Part shown: piece by piece, positions 1 to 8,568 of the stretch
Layout: every line of letters begins with the position of its first letter
How positions within the stretch are numbered: position 1 is the first letter of the stretch
Source: Hymenobacter volaticus
GTDB taxonomy: Bacteria > Bacteroidota > Bacteroidia > Cytophagales > Hymenobacteraceae
Direction of reading: 5' to 3'
Assembly (NCBI RefSeq): GCF_022921055.1
Contig: NZ_CP095064.1
Span: 124,001-188,000, forward strand
DNA: 64,000 bases
Position numbers and translations under genes: made by a program
The notes under the pieces: model-generated
What the model was told of the DNA's origin: nothing
What the model saw: the letters and a program-made list of their open reading frames with translations, nothing else
Database searches by the model: none

Positions 1-2837
1 GAGCTGCCGTTGGAGCCTCCCGTCACGTACACGTTGCCCGCCGCATCCAAGCCCAAGTGGGTTGCCACATCGTCGCTGTTGGCGGGGCCGTTGTAGCGGG
101 CTTCCCATACCAGCTCGCCGCTCGGCGAGTACTTGAGCGTGGCGTAATCGGATATGCCGATGCCACTGGAGTACCCGGTCACGTACACGTTGCCAGCGGC
201 GTCCGCGGCTAGATCTGTCGGGGCGTCGTTGCGGCTACCGGGCCCGTTGTAGCGTCTGTCCCAGAGCAGCTGGCCGCTGGCGGCGTCGTACTTGACGGTA
301 GAGTAGTCGTTCAGGGTCCTGGATTGGGTAGTTCCCGTCACGTACACACTGCCGGCGTTCACGGCTATGGCCGCTGGGTTATCATTCAAGTTGTTCGGTC
401 CGTTGTAGCGGGCCACCCATAGCTGCTGCCCGCTCGCGCCAGCGTACTTGACGGTGCCGTAGTCGTTGTTGTTGAGGTTGAGAAGGTTGTCGTTGTCCGT
501 ATACCCCGTCACGTACACGTCGCCGGCCGCATCCACCGCCAAGTCGCTTACCTGGTCCGAAGAATTGCGGTTGGTTCCGGCGTAGCGGGCGGCCCAGAGC
601 TGGGTGCCCTGGGTGGAATACTTGACGGTGGCAAAATCGAGATTAATGAGGTCAGTAGTACTGGCGTAGGAAGAACCGCTTACGTACACGTTGCCGGCGG
701 CATCCACCACCAAACTAGTGGGCTCATCGTCGCCGTTGGCAGGCCCGTTGTAGCGCGCCACCCACTGCGGCTGCCCCGTGGTGGAATATTTGAGCGTGGT
801 GTAGTCGGTGCCGGTGATTGTGCTACCCGAGGAGCCCGTTGCGTAGACGTTGCCCGCTCCGTCCACGGCAAGAGGAACCGCCCCAGGTGGGGTTAGCACG
901 GTGAGGGGAACTCGCCAGAGCTGCTGCCCGCTAGCGGAGTACTTAAGGATGAAATACTGGCTGAAGTCGATACCAGTTACGTAAACATTGCCCGTTGCAT
1001 CAATGGCCAGTCTGGTTAGGTGCGGATAAAAAGGGTTGGAGCGGTAAGGAAGGCGGTTTTCCCACAACTGCTGCCCACTGGCCGAATACTTGATGGTGAC
1101 GTAGGCTGTTTGCGTTTGAACGGTTCCAAACCTAAGAGGGATACTACTACTGGTGGTTCCCGTCACATACACGTTGCCGACCGCGTCCACGGCGAAGTCG
1201 GTTGGCTGAAACGCGCGGATGCGGATGCCGGAATAGTGCGCTTGCCAGAGTAATTGCCCGGTGGCCGCAGCGTACGTGAGGGCCGCGAAGTCGGAATCGG
1301 TGCTGCTACGGCCGAAAACATACCCGGCCACGGCCACGTTGCCCGCCGCGGCCACGGCCAGGCGGGCGGGAGCTTCGTCTAGGTTGGCGGACGCGTTGTA
1401 GCGGGCTTGCCAGAGTTGTTCGCCACTGCCGGCCGCATACTTGACGGTGGCGTAACCGCTCTGCCCGCGGCTATCGAAGGAACGACCTGTCACGGCCACG
1501 TTGCCAGTGGCATCCACGGCTACGTCTCGGGCCTCGTCGTAGCTACTTTCCAAGCCGTTGTAGCGCGCCTCCCAAAGTGGTTGCCCGTTGCCCACCGCGT
1601 ATTTGAGCGTGACGTAGTCCCAGTTGTTGTTGCCGGTGTTGGCGTAGCCGGTCACCACCACGTTGCCGGTGGCATCCACGGCTACGGCGGTGGCTTCGTC
1701 GTAGCTGTTGCCGGCTCCGCTGTAACGCGCCGCCCAGAGTTGCTGGCCGCTACTGCCGGCGTATTTAGCGGTGGCGTAATTATAGGTACGGCCATTATCG
1801 GAGGTGCCGGTTACGGTCACGTTGCCGGTGGCATCCACAGCCAGGTCGCGCACCAAGTCATAGCCGCTGGCCGGGCCATTGTACATAGCCACCCACTGCT
1901 GTTGCCCGCCGGTTGAGTACTTGAGGGTGGCATAATCACTCTGGGTGCTTGTGTACGTGGTGCCGGTCACGTACACGTTGCCGGCGTTATCCGAAGCCAC
2001 CTTGGTGGGCAGATCAAAGCTGTTGGCGGGGCCGTTGTAGCGGGCTTGCCAGAGCTGCTGGCCGCTGGCCGAATACTGAAGGGTGAGGTAGTCGTAACTG
2101 CTGCTGCCACTATCGGAAAAGCCCGTTACCGACACGTTGCCCGCCGCGTCCACGGCCAGGCTAGTTGCCAGATCATCCCTATTGGCGGGCCCGTTGTAGC
2201 GCACTTCCCAGAGCTGAATGGCACCGGCATTGTACTTGACGGTGACATAGTCGTAGCCACTGCCACCGCCAAAGGAAGAACCCGTCACGTAGACGTTGCC
2301 CACCGCGTCCACGGCCAGGCTCGTCGGCACGTCAGCACTGTTGCCGGGTCCGCTGTAAACCGCTTCCCAGAGTTGCTGGCCGCTGGCCGAGTACTTGAGG
2401 GTGGCATAGTCGTAACTGCCGTTGCGGAAGGTGTAGCCGGTTACGTACACATTGCCCGCCGTGTCCATTGCCACGGCCGTGGCGCCGTCGAAGCTGTTGT
2501 CGGACCACGTGTAGCGGGCCACCCATTCTTCGCTGACTGATTGGCTGGCAAGAGAGGTGCTAGAGTTCTTTGGCGCCGGAGCCACAAGTTGTTTGCTTCG
2601 TTGGGCTTTCGGACGTGCTAATTCTGCGGGGGTCTTTCCCCAACCCACGGCGCCGGTTGAGGGTAAGGCGCGGCGCAAAGCCGGCGCCCCCACGGGTAGC
2701 GAGAAACCATAGGGCAGCGGCGGTAGGAGCTTCTGCGTTTTGCTTGCAGCCAGGGCTTGGCTGGTTTGCGCTTGAGTGGCCAGCACGTGCAGAAGCACAC
2801 CTGCTGCCAGCAGCAAACGGGTAATCAATTGTTTCAT
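1..2837 (-). CDS. SBBP-repeat secreted protein, C-terminus beyond the window
   Basis: The reading frame is open from an ATG at 2837 to the left edge, about 945 codons. I checked that the Gly-Asn-Val-Tyr-Val-Thr-Gly signatures at 38, 854, 992, 1178 and 1343 all stay in this frame. The N-terminus (MKQLITRLLLAAGVLLHVL, then ATQAQ) is a Sec signal peptide. After a linker of about 85 residues come some 16 SBBP (beta-propeller type) repeats, each with a [A/L]-V-D-A-x-G-N-V-Y-V-T-G core followed by DYATLKY and GQQLWEARY-like segments. Such proteins are usually exported and often end in a T9SS sorting domain; that end lies outside the window. A paralogue at 51764-54995 shares the leader, linker and repeats. 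Role unknown; a surface or extracellular scaffold is inferred. Confidence 0.9.
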   Translation of the reverse strand, partial: MKQLITRLLLAAGVLLHVLATQAQTSQALAASKTQKLLPPLPYGFSLPVGAPALRRALPSTGAVGWGKTPAELARPKAQRSKQLVAPAPKNSSTSLASQSVSEEWVARYTWSDNSFDGATAVAMDTAGNVYVTGYTFRNGSYDYATLKYSASGQQLWEAVYSGPGNSADVPTSLAVDAVGNVYVTGSSFGGGSGYDYVTVKYNAGAIQLWEVRYNGPANRDDLATSLAVDAAGNVSVTGFSDSGSSSYDYLTLQYSASGQQLWQARYNGPANSFDLPTKVASDNAGNVYVTGTTYTSTQSDYATLKYSTGGQQQWVAMYNGPASGYDLVRDLAVDATGNVTVTGTSDNGRTYNYATAKYAGSSGQQLWAARYSGAGNSYDEATAVAVDATGNVVVTGYANTGNNNWDYVTLKYAVGNGQPLWEARYNGLESSYDEARDVAVDATGNVAVTGRSFDSRGQSGYATVKYAAGSGEQLWQARYNASANLDEAPARLAVAAAGNVAVAGYVFGRSSTDSDFAALTYAAATGQLLWQAHYSGIRIRAFQPTDFAVDAVGNVYVTGTTSSSIPLRFGTVQTQTAYVTIKYSASGQQLWENRLPYRSNPFYPHLTRLAIDATGNVYVTGIDFSQYFILKYSASGQQLWRVPLTVLTPPGAVPLAVDGAGNVYATGSSGSTITGTDYTTLKYSTTGQPQWVARYNGPANGDDEPTSLVVDAAGNVYVSGSSYASTTDLINLDFATVKYSTQGTQLWAARYAGTNRNSSDQVSDLAVDAAGDVYVTGYTDNDNLLNLNNNDYGTVKYAGASGQQLWVARYNGPNNLNDNPAAIAVNAGSVYVTGTTQSRTLNDYSTVKYDAASGQLLWDRRYNGPGSRNDAPTDLAADAAGNVYVTGYSSGIGISDYATLKYSPSGELVWEARYNGPANSDDVATHLGLDAAGNVYVTGGSNGS

Positions 2838-3179
2838 CGGTTAGGGAAATAAGGGAGCAACAACAGGCTACGGCCTGCGCCTACACAGTCAGGAAAAGGA
2901 AGAATGTGGCAGCACGTTACTCCACGGGAGGCCCCCCACATTAGCCAAGATCAGACAACCAACCGCTCAGAAAGCAATATTAAGTACTAAAAAATAGTGG
3001 AAGTATAATAGTGATTTGCAGTAAAATAATCAGCAAATAGTCCGCCTATAGAACAACAACCTCATTACTGGTTCCAGTATCAAGAAGCAAGCTAAAACTT
3101 GTCTAGAGGCGCTTTTCCAGAGGCTGTAGACAGTAACAAACCACACATCCTAGGGGATGTGGATAATAGATAAATAGAA

Positions 3180-3239
3180 CGTCATGCAGAGCAGAGCGAA
3201 GCATCTCGCGTGCTGATGTTCGCTCTGCTCTGCATGACG
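3180..3239. repeat. Long hairpin repeat (REP/MITE-like)
   Basis: A 21-bp arm beginning CGTCATGCAGAGCAGAGCG at 3180 is repeated exactly, inverted, at 3219-3239, around an 18-nt loop (GCATCTCGCGTGCTGATG). I recall similar CGTCATGCAGAGC-type hairpins being scattered through Hymenobacter genomes. There is only one copy here, so its repetitive nature rests on that recollection. It is not followed by a T-tract, so it is less likely to be a simple terminator. Confidence 0.6.
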
Positions 3240-3309
3240 GCCTTTGTTGGGCCACAATCCTTACGGTCCACACGGCCTAATTTAATTAAGGGCACTTAAC
3301 TTAATGCAT

Positions 3310-3460
3310 GTGGCTGTTGCAAAACTCTCCGCAGGGAATGTACGGGGTCGCATCTGCGCCTAGGCTGCCCTAAATAAGCTGACGTAGCGCCCCTAGTGGG
3401 CAGCGGGTGGGGCTTTAAGTACCTGTTGTCCGCCAACGGTCAACCTTTTGCAACAGCCAC
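3310..3460. mobile_element. MITE-like element with GTGGCTGTTGCAAAA terminal inverted repeats
   Basis: GTGGCTGTTGCAAAA at 3310-3324 is perfectly inverted at 3446-3460 and bounds 151 bp with no coding capacity. A second element of 150 bp at 15011-15160 has nearly the same ends but an unrelated interior. Similar terminal sequences occur on insertion sequences, so these are probably non-autonomous derivatives moved by a transposase encoded elsewhere. No target-site duplication could be recognised. Confidence 0.55.
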
Positions 3461-3636
3461 CTCTCTATTTCGAACGGTTTTGGGCCCCCGTCAATGCCCC
3501 CGAAAACGCGGTTTTTCAGGAGCATTTTTCGATAGGTAATCCGAACACCTTCTTTTACCTTGTTCTAGTAAACACAATTCGACTTACCAAACAGAAGAAC
3601 TGGTAGCTTGGTTAATCTCGTGTGCTTGCTTCGTGG

Positions 3637-4317
3637 TCAGTCATACACATAATACTGCCAGTGCGGAACTCCTGCTGGATAAAGAGTAGCCAACTTGCCT
3701 TCCGCCCGCTGATGAGTGTTCGGGTCATAGACCACCACCTCATAGTTGAAACCCAACAGCACATTCTGCGCAAAGCTGATCTCAAAGCAGCCCGCATGGC
3801 GAGCATAGCCATAGGCAGCGATGCCCATTATTCTGGGACTCGGTAGCTGCGGCAGGTAGCGCGGGAGTAGATCGTCTAGCAGCACGGGATACTGCTCGTG
3901 CTCTGCCCGGTACGCGTCCAAGGCCCGGAGCAGGGGCGCACTCTGGTCGATAGCGCGCCTTCTGCTCACCTCGCGCAGCCACGGCGCGCTCCCGCCACAA
4001 TGCCCGCAAACCATCAGCGGGAGCGTCCACAGCAGCAGCGCATACAGCGGCGAGGTCGTAGGCGAGGAAGCTCGAAGCTGCCGGCTGGTCCACAGCAAGC
4101 CCACCGGCACCAGCAGCAGGCTGGGCAAACTCAGTACTTGACAGAAGGTGAACACGGAATTGGTCTCGCTGCTCCAGCCATTCGGCCCCGGCAAGAAAGG
4201 ACACACCACCAGGAAGGCGATGCACAGATGGCAGCCGAGGAAAAGCGCCCCCTGCCGCTTGGTCAGGCGCAAGGGACTACGCCAGCGGAGTGGACGCAAC
4301 AAGGCTCTCTTGCTCAT
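3637..4317 (-). CDS. Membrane protein with C-terminal soluble domain, unknown function
   Basis: Predicted 226 residues. A basic N-terminus (MSKRALLRPLRWRSPLRL) leads into three hydrophobic segments at about residues 25-45, 58-77 and 90-107. A soluble domain of roughly 110 residues follows, with SAPLLRALDAYRAEHEQYP and an aromatic-rich end (HWQYYVYD). The arrangement of helix, 'YPxxLDDLLPRYLPQLPxP' and beta strands resembles the globular part of pilin-like proteins, but that is only a resemblance. It starts 23 bases after the stop of the DUF4262 gene upstream, so the two may be co-transcribed. It lies at the left end of a cluster of short orphan genes. Not assigned to a characterised family. 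Confidence 0.75.
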   Translation of the reverse strand: MSKRALLRPLRWRSPLRLTKRQGALFLGCHLCIAFLVVCPFLPGPNGWSSETNSVFTFCQVLSLPSLLLVPVGLLWTSRQLRASSPTTSPLYALLLWTLPLMVCGHCGGSAPWLREVSRRRAIDQSAPLLRALDAYRAEHEQYPVLLDDLLPRYLPQLPSPRIMGIAAYGYARHAGCFEISFAQNVLLGFNYEVVVYDPNTHQRAEGKLATLYPAGVPHWQYYVYD

Positions 4318-4340
4318 AATCGTTGCATATCAGACAGACC

Positions 4341-4786
4341 TCAATGCGGATATAATAGCTCCTGGGTAGCCGAGGAGTACGCGTATCCTGCCTGACCAGG
4401 GAAGCGCTGCTGGGCATCCGGCCACACACATTGCAACACGGGAAAGTGCGCGCCTTGATAGAAGACGAGCGCTCGCCCGAAATAAGCGTCATAGTATTCT
4501 GGACTGACCGTCTTAAAGAGGCAGCCAGAGCCCCAAGTACATCCTCATAGAGCACGTCTGGCTGCCGTTGGATACCACGCGCCGCATCTTCCCCCATGTC
4601 GTTCAAGAGAGCGTGTGCCAGTTCCTGATTAAGGCCGGACAGGACGACTTCCGGGTAGCCAAACGTAGCATAGAGGCCGACGGTATAGGAAAAAGGCGGG
4701 AAGTTGCCTTCACCTAGGATGTGAAAGACCAGCCAGCGATGCTGCTGGATGTTTTCGGCTAGGTCTTGGTACGTACGATTCTGCAC
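4341..4786 (-). pseudogene. DUF4262-family protein, frameshifted
   Basis: The N-terminal frame (MQNRTYQDLAENIQQHRW, FSYTVGLYATFGYPEVVLSG, ALLNDMGEDAARGIQ) has the DUF4262 hallmarks: a YT(I/V)GL segment, a PE(V/L)V(L/V)SGL strand and a small helical part. After YEDVLG the frame is lost. In the neighbouring frame the family's typical end appears (YYDAYFGRALVFYQGAHFPV, then LQCVWPDAQQRFP) and stops at 4341. Adding one G to the G4 run complementary to 4531-4534 joins the halves as LGGSGCLFKTV. The function of DUF4262 is unknown; it recurs among polymorphic-toxin immunity and orphan genes. Probably intact in the cell, with a consensus error here. Confidence 0.75.
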
Positions 4787-4852
4787 GGATAGAGGACGAA
4801 AGCAGGTTTAGCTCGAGGGAGTCTAGGCGAAAGTATCGTTAGATAGTTGTTT

Positions 4853-4877
4853 TACATAACCGGTACTTCTCGGATAC
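4853..4877 (+). repeat. Dispersed intergenic repeat A, copy 1
   Basis: TACATAACCGGTACTTCTCGG followed by ATAC belongs to a family whose consensus is about ACATAATTGGTACTTCTCGG followed by AYAGTT. Other copies are at 6255, 10825 (minus strand) and 12983, with a weaker relative at 5461. All lie in spacers of the orphan-gene island. Confidence 0.5.
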
Positions 4878-4881
4878 TGCT

Positions 4882-5379
4882 CTAAAAGCCGAGCCAGGTG
4901 AAAAGAGCTTCCGCACCGACTATGTAAAGTATGGTGGCTAGAAGGGTATAAAGCGTATAAGGACTTGCGCGATAGGACGCCACATCTTGTCGCCAAGAGT
5001 TGACGTCGGCTGGCGTTTCTACTACCGCCGTGTTCGTGATAAAGTCCCCGATCCGTTTCCCTCTACTCAAGAGCACGACCAAGATCTCCAGTGGCCACAC
5101 GAAAAGCGTCGTGTTGCGCCAGAAGGCTTGCAGTTCATTGACTGGATTTCCTCTTGTATGGCGCACCTGGGTACCAAGTAAGTGCTTGAGAGGGCTACGA
5201 CCGTTGAAAAAGTCTTTATTAAGATAAAGTACGAGTACACAACAAAATTCCCAATTCCCTGGCAGGGGATGAAACAAGATTATAAGGGGCACACCAAGCA
5301 GAAGTATAGAGACATGCTCCCCTAGTATGGAGAGAAGACGAAACTTTCGGTTCGCAACTAATTTCATCAAATAAAGCAA
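4882..5379 (-). CDS. RDD-family membrane protein
   Basis: 165 residues. The central part has the RDD pattern: LNKDFFNGRSPLKHLLG (the Asp of the family, followed by the G-R-S-P-x-K-x-x-L-G motif), then a RN..LFVWPLE segment and RGKRIGDFITNTAVV near residues 105-120. Hydrophobic segments lie at about 24-38, 44-54, 90-104 and 145-162. RDD proteins are integral membrane proteins of mostly unknown, possibly transport or ion-exchange, function. This one is short and lacks a fused domain. Repeat A lies at its 3' end. The gene stands alone among unrelated short genes. Confidence 0.85.
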   Translation of the reverse strand: MLYLMKLVANRKFRLLSILGEHVSILLLGVPLIILFHPLPGNWEFCCVLVLYLNKDFFNGRSPLKHLLGTQVRHTRGNPVNELQAFWRNTTLFVWPLEILVVLLSRGKRIGDFITNTAVVETPADVNSWRQDVASYRASPYTLYTLLATILYIVGAEALFTWLGF

Positions 5380-5492
5380 GGGGTAAAAAGGCCCGCTAAA
5401 TTGTACAGAATTCCTAGCTACTCATCAATCTTTGGATATCCTATTCTTTGATACGGTCATTAACATAATCGGGACTTATACCACTAGTTGAA

Positions 5493-6170
5493 ATGACCAG
5501 TAGCTTTTATCAGTTTTGGCTAACCGGTCGCCTGTCTTTCTCTGATAGCCGCAGCTCCTATCGGGTTTTGGTGTGCTACGGACTTGTTCTGTGCGCACTC
5601 CTGTTTCAACCCTTCACCGCGTGGGCGGACGAGTGGCATGTGCCCAAAACCGTGGATTACTACAGCGCCGACAGTAGCTACTGCCTGCGCGTGGTGCCCA
5701 CGTTTGTCCCGGCCAAGTATAGCCGCTGGCAGACTGCTAGCCCCAAGAAGAAGCGCCGCTACACGCCGCAGGACACAACGCTTATCCCTTGTTATGCGAC
5801 CTTGTTTCACCGGGTCCACCAAGACCTCGTGCCCGTCTGGCGACACGAGTTAGTTAACCCGTTTGCCCCTATGCAGGCGCTGGTCAGCAACGACGGCCGC
5901 TATGTGGTAACACTCGATGACTGGTACCAGCCCGGCTACGGAGAGAACGTAGTGGTCGTCTACGATCAGCAGGGCACACTGCGCAAACGAGCGACCTTAG
6001 AAACGCTTTCGCCCTACCCCCTCGACCAGTATCGCCTGTCCATTACCTCCCGCTGGTGGCGATGCCACGCAAGATTCGTGGACAACACTACTCTGGAACT
6101 CTGTTTCCGCAATGAATTGGGTGGCAAGACGTCAAAAGAGTATGTAGTGCCTGAATTACTTCTAATTTAA
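5493..6170 (+). CDS. Secreted conserved protein of unknown function
   Basis: 225 residues with a hydrophobic segment (LVCYGLVLCALLFQPFTAWA) ending in a probable signal-peptidase site before DEWHVPK. The mature part contains SSYCLRVVP, a Cys at ALIPCYATLF, and a conserved-looking block VSNDGRYVVTLDDWYQPGYG, then ENVVVVYDQQG. I have seen this SNDG-YVVT-(F/L)D-W-GYG pattern in uncharacterised exported proteins, where it may form a propeller-like blade, but no function is known to me. If the 28 residues before the hydrophobic stretch are not translated, the start could be an internal codon; no upstream signal decides this. The spacer just upstream carries a weak copy of repeat A (5461-5489). Confidence 0.75.
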   Translation: MTSSFYQFWLTGRLSFSDSRSSYRVLVCYGLVLCALLFQPFTAWADEWHVPKTVDYYSADSSYCLRVVPTFVPAKYSRWQTASPKKKRRYTPQDTTLIPCYATLFHRVHQDLVPVWRHELVNPFAPMQALVSNDGRYVVTLDDWYQPGYGENVVVVYDQQGTLRKRATLETLSPYPLDQYRLSITSRWWRCHARFVDNTTLELCFRNELGGKTSKEYVVPELLLI

Positions 6171-6254
6171 GCCTTCCTACCGAGTATGAGGAACAGGACT
6201 TTCGCCCAAGCAGGCTTATTTAAAAGCACTGCCTCCATCTTAGAATAGGTCATG

Positions 6255-6281
6255 AACATAATTGGTACTTCTCGGATAGTT
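6255..6281 (+). repeat. Dispersed intergenic repeat A, copy 2
   Basis: AACATAATTGGTACTTCTCG then GATAGTT is the clearest copy of repeat A. It lies between two convergent genes (5493-6170 and 6324-6746). Confidence 0.55.
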
Positions 6282-6323
6282 AAAAAATCTGCTTTTATAA
6301 CGCTGTTCCTACTCGCGGCAGGT

Positions 6324-6746
6324 TTAAGCTAAGCCCCGTAAAATGTCGAGACGATTGCGTGGGGCCGTTGGCGAAAAAAAGGCGGGAATAGTCGTCGCCT
6401 CTCGGCGGGGGCGAGTTAAACACTCCACCGGCCATTCCGTCAACCGCTGTTCCTGAATATGCACAAACACGGCCGGTTCAGCCTCCTCAATGTATTCTTC
6501 TTGTAACACGAGCGCGAGCGGTGGTTCCGTTCCGTCGTTGGCTGTGGCAAAGGAAAGGGCTTCTTCATACGTGGCGAAGACGTAGTAGTAATCGTTACCC
6601 TCTTCCGTGTCCGGCGCTCCCGCATGGGGATGACACCATACCCGGTACTCGAGTACCTCATCCCATACATACCCGCCACCGGCACTAACAAGGGCGGGGT
6701 AAGTGCCCAGTAAATGGGGTGTCTTAACGGGTGGGTAGGTGGACAT
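6324..6746 (-). CDS. Conserved hypothetical soluble protein
   Basis: 140 residues, acidic, no signal peptide or membrane segment. It contains WDEVLEYRVWCHPHAG, DYYYVFATYEEALSFA, PLALVLQEEYIEEAEP and TEWPVECLTRPRRE, then IPAFFSPTAPRNRLDILRGL. I recognise this order from conserved proteins sometimes fused to or annotated with GNAT acetyltransferases. No acetyl-CoA binding motif is visible here, so I do not assign enzymatic activity. The length fits a complete solo domain. Its convergent partner is the secreted protein at 5493-6170, with a repeat A copy between them. Confidence 0.75.
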   Translation of the reverse strand: MSTYPPVKTPHLLGTYPALVSAGGGYVWDEVLEYRVWCHPHAGAPDTEEGNDYYYVFATYEEALSFATANDGTEPPLALVLQEEYIEEAEPAVFVHIQEQRLTEWPVECLTRPRREATTIPAFFSPTAPRNRLDILRGLA

Positions 6747-7040
6747 AGCAGAAGGCGTTTAGGAGCAGCTAAGTAAAAGGAAAGAAACTGCACTTTGCAT
6801 ATCTTTCGATGGCGTGCTCTTTCCCTCTAGTTTCTAGGAAAAGTTGCTTGACATAATAGTTGTTATAAGCGTAGTCCTAGAAAAATTGTATTTTTCATTC
6901 ACTACTAAAAGGTCTGTAGATTAGCATTTTATTCTCATTACCACTAGTAACAAATAAGGGTTCTAGCCCAAAGAAGACAAGAATAGAGACCCCTAAGAAA
7001 TGATACCGTCAAGCCTATCCGATTTCCTTATCCACTCGAG
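6747..7040. other. Divergent spacer between two short genes
   Basis: The 294 bases between the divergent genes 6324-6746 and 7041-7637 must hold both promoters. A fragment resembling the first half of repeat A (CTTGACATAATAGTTGTTAT) lies near 6848, and the sequence is AT-rich around 6870-6960. No promoter could be assigned with confidence. Confidence 0.35.
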
Positions 7041-7637
7041 ATGCGCAATCCGTACATCTTTTCCTTAGTAGTGCTCTTCAGCTTCGTCCCGGCTTGCCAG
7101 AAGAAACCTCCGGTGGGATTCCGCTATCCGTCCAAGGTGGTGCAGCTTCACTTACAGCAGTCCTACAGAACGGCCTTGTGGCTAGCCTATGTGTGGCCGC
7201 TGAAATGCTTTCTATTCCCGCAACGGCAACAGAAAGCGCCTACTGATTCCGTTCAGAATACCTTCCGCCAGTTCTTGGGCGCTAAAAGTACGTTGACTAA
7301 CATAACGGTTTATCCGAATGAGGTGTGCTTTCGCTTCAAACAGGAATTTAGAAGCTTAGACAAGGCCGATACGTACAATATCGTGCCTGTCTCCGCCGTC
7401 TATGTCAACACACAGGATGGTTGGGTAGATTCGTTACTTGACTATCGAAATCGACTGTTCCGCCCAGGCGGAAAAATGGAATGGCTGGCGGGGAAATGGC
7501 ACCTCCTAGAGCCAATGAGGCGGCAGGCTTCATTGGTAGAAGAACCTTGCCTACATGATTTTCTCACTCAGAACCAAAAGTGGCTTAATACAGAGCTGCG
7601 CGATCTCTGTCAAGAAAAAAAGCTGGGTCTTCAGTAA
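7041..7637 (+). CDS. Putative lipoprotein of unknown function
   Basis: 198 residues. The N-terminus MRNPYIFSLVVLFSFVPAC is a lipoprotein signal peptide with a lipobox (V-P-A-C, Cys19), so the product is probably anchored to a membrane. The mature part is basic, with PSKVVQLHLQQSY, a NTFRQFLGAKSTLTNITVYP segment and VYVNTQDGWVDSLLDYRNR; these strands and helices suggest an alpha+beta fold. No family was recognised. Its last third overlaps a small antisense frame (7551-7775) that is less likely to be real. Confidence 0.7.
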   Translation: MRNPYIFSLVVLFSFVPACQKKPPVGFRYPSKVVQLHLQQSYRTALWLAYVWPLKCFLFPQRQQKAPTDSVQNTFRQFLGAKSTLTNITVYPNEVCFRFKQEFRSLDKADTYNIVPVSAVYVNTQDGWVDSLLDYRNRLFRPGGKMEWLAGKWHLLEPMRRQASLVEEPCLHDFLTQNQKWLNTELRDLCQEKKLGLQ

Positions 7638-7775
7638 GAGCGCTTCTAACGAGTCGACCAATTGCTTGCGCTTATCTGGCTCACCACAACAACTAAGCAA
7701 AGCCTCTTGCGAGTCTGTTGCTCTCGAACCATCTTGGGGATCAACCAGCAACTGTGCTCGTTCTTCATTTGTCAT
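7551..7775 (-). CDS. Small hypothetical ORF overlapping a convergent gene
   Basis: 74 codons. The first 45 residues (MTNEERAQLLVDPQDGSR, EALLSCCGEPDKRKQLVDSL) look like real protein. The tail lies entirely antisense to the lipoprotein at 7041-7637 and is hydrophobic and irregular. A gene truncated by insertion or deletion would give this picture. The start codon lies inside a copy of repeat B (GTCATTTTAAGAACGGT, 7771-7787). Uncertain whether it is expressed. Confidence 0.3.
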   Translation of the reverse strand: MTNEERAQLLVDPQDGSRATDSQEALLSCCGEPDKRKQLVDSLEALLLKTQLFFLTEIAQLCIKPLLVLSEKIM

Positions 7776-7789
7776 TTTAAGAACGGTGG

Positions 7790-8269
7790 TTAGGAAGGAG
7801 CAAAGTCGTCACTTATCTCCCGGATTTCGGCGTTTGTACTCGCTTGGCAAAGCAAGAGAAAACAAGCTAGCTCCTCGTCGTAGTGCACTAGGGCATAGAG
7901 TTCGGCGATGCGTCGATAGTGCCATTCGTCCTGTGCAGCCAGGTAGGGTGTGATGATAAGCGGGAGGGTGCTTCGGACCCAGGGCTCGGCGTGATAGAGC
8001 AAGAGGATCTGCCGGGCGAGTTGGATTGCCGTTATATCGGTGCTGTCAATCGCTGTATCGACCACTTGCGCCAGCACGGGCTCGAGCACGGCCCGGTCTG
8101 GGGTCATCTGCTCGAGCAGCCGCAAGGCGGTGTCGCGGTCCTGTGGGCGGGCGAAGGCCTGGTGCAGGTTGTCGACGAGTGCGGCTTTGTCCTGCAGCAA
8201 GTCGTAGCGGCTGGTGTAGTACTCTTCTTCCGCTTGACGAAACCGAAGCCACTTAGTGGAATAAGCCAT
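7790..8269 (-). CDS. Helical hypothetical protein, possibly HEAT-like
   Basis: 159 residues, almost entirely predicted helix. It contains alternating amphipathic helices such as DTALRLLEQMTPDRAVLEPV, ITAIQLARQILLLYHAEPWV and WHYRRIAELYALVHYDEELA. No Cys/His metal site, signal peptide or membrane segment was seen. The spacing of helix pairs (about 35-40 residues) suggests an alpha-solenoid like the HEAT protein at 11026-11529, but no repeat is clear enough to claim the family. Immunity proteins of toxin systems are often of this kind; that is context inference only. Confidence 0.7.
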   Translation of the reverse strand: MAYSTKWLRFRQAEEEYYTSRYDLLQDKAALVDNLHQAFARPQDRDTALRLLEQMTPDRAVLEPVLAQVVDTAIDSTDITAIQLARQILLLYHAEPWVRSTLPLIITPYLAAQDEWHYRRIAELYALVHYDEELACFLLLCQASTNAEIREISDDFAPS

Positions 8270-8413
8270 AAGATGCTAAAGTAGGCGTTTTGCTCAGCGA
8301 AAGGGTGAGGCAAGCAAGGTAAGGCTGCACTCGGTCTAGTCCACCACGGCGGCGGAGCTTGTGTAAGCACTACTGAATCACTTGACGCCGTGTCTTTCGC
8401 TCTAGCGGCTCAA

Positions 8414-8449
8414 TTGGCATTTTACAACCGCTCGTTTGTAAAATGCCAA
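8414..8449. repeat. Inverted pair of repeat B
   Basis: TTGGCATTTTACAA (8414-8427) and TTGTAAAATGCCAA (8436-8449) form a perfect 14-bp stem with an 8-nt loop. Each arm matches the dispersed repeat B, also found at 9201 and 10928. With the 9201 copy, the left arm (extended to CAATTGGCATTTTACAACCG) brackets the gene 8569-9186 as imperfect terminal inverted repeats. Confidence 0.55.
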
Positions 8450-8568
8450 ATCAATAGCAAGGCCTCTACAGGCCATTATTCAGCCTTAAGAAGGGTCTTG
8501 TTCTCCTGCGGCACCTATTGCTAGCCTGGTTGCGCTTGCTTTCGGCGAACGGACTGCACCTTTACCCC

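Larger units (their letters stand above)
2838..3636. other. Gene-free spacer with two repeat elements
   Basis: No convincing coding frame is visible across roughly 800 bases. The leftmost part should hold the promoter of the SBBP gene, but no clear TTTG-N19-TANNTTTG promoter was found. The spacer contains a long hairpin at 3180-3239 and a MITE-like element at 3310-3460, both listed separately. The remainder is AT-rich near 2980-3050. Confidence 0.6.

Noticed and set aside
1407..2540. Long plus-strand frames antisense to the SBBP gene
   Set aside because: They mirror the repetitive codons of the minus-strand gene, have no start context and repeat the same odd composition; the same holds for 51872-54048.
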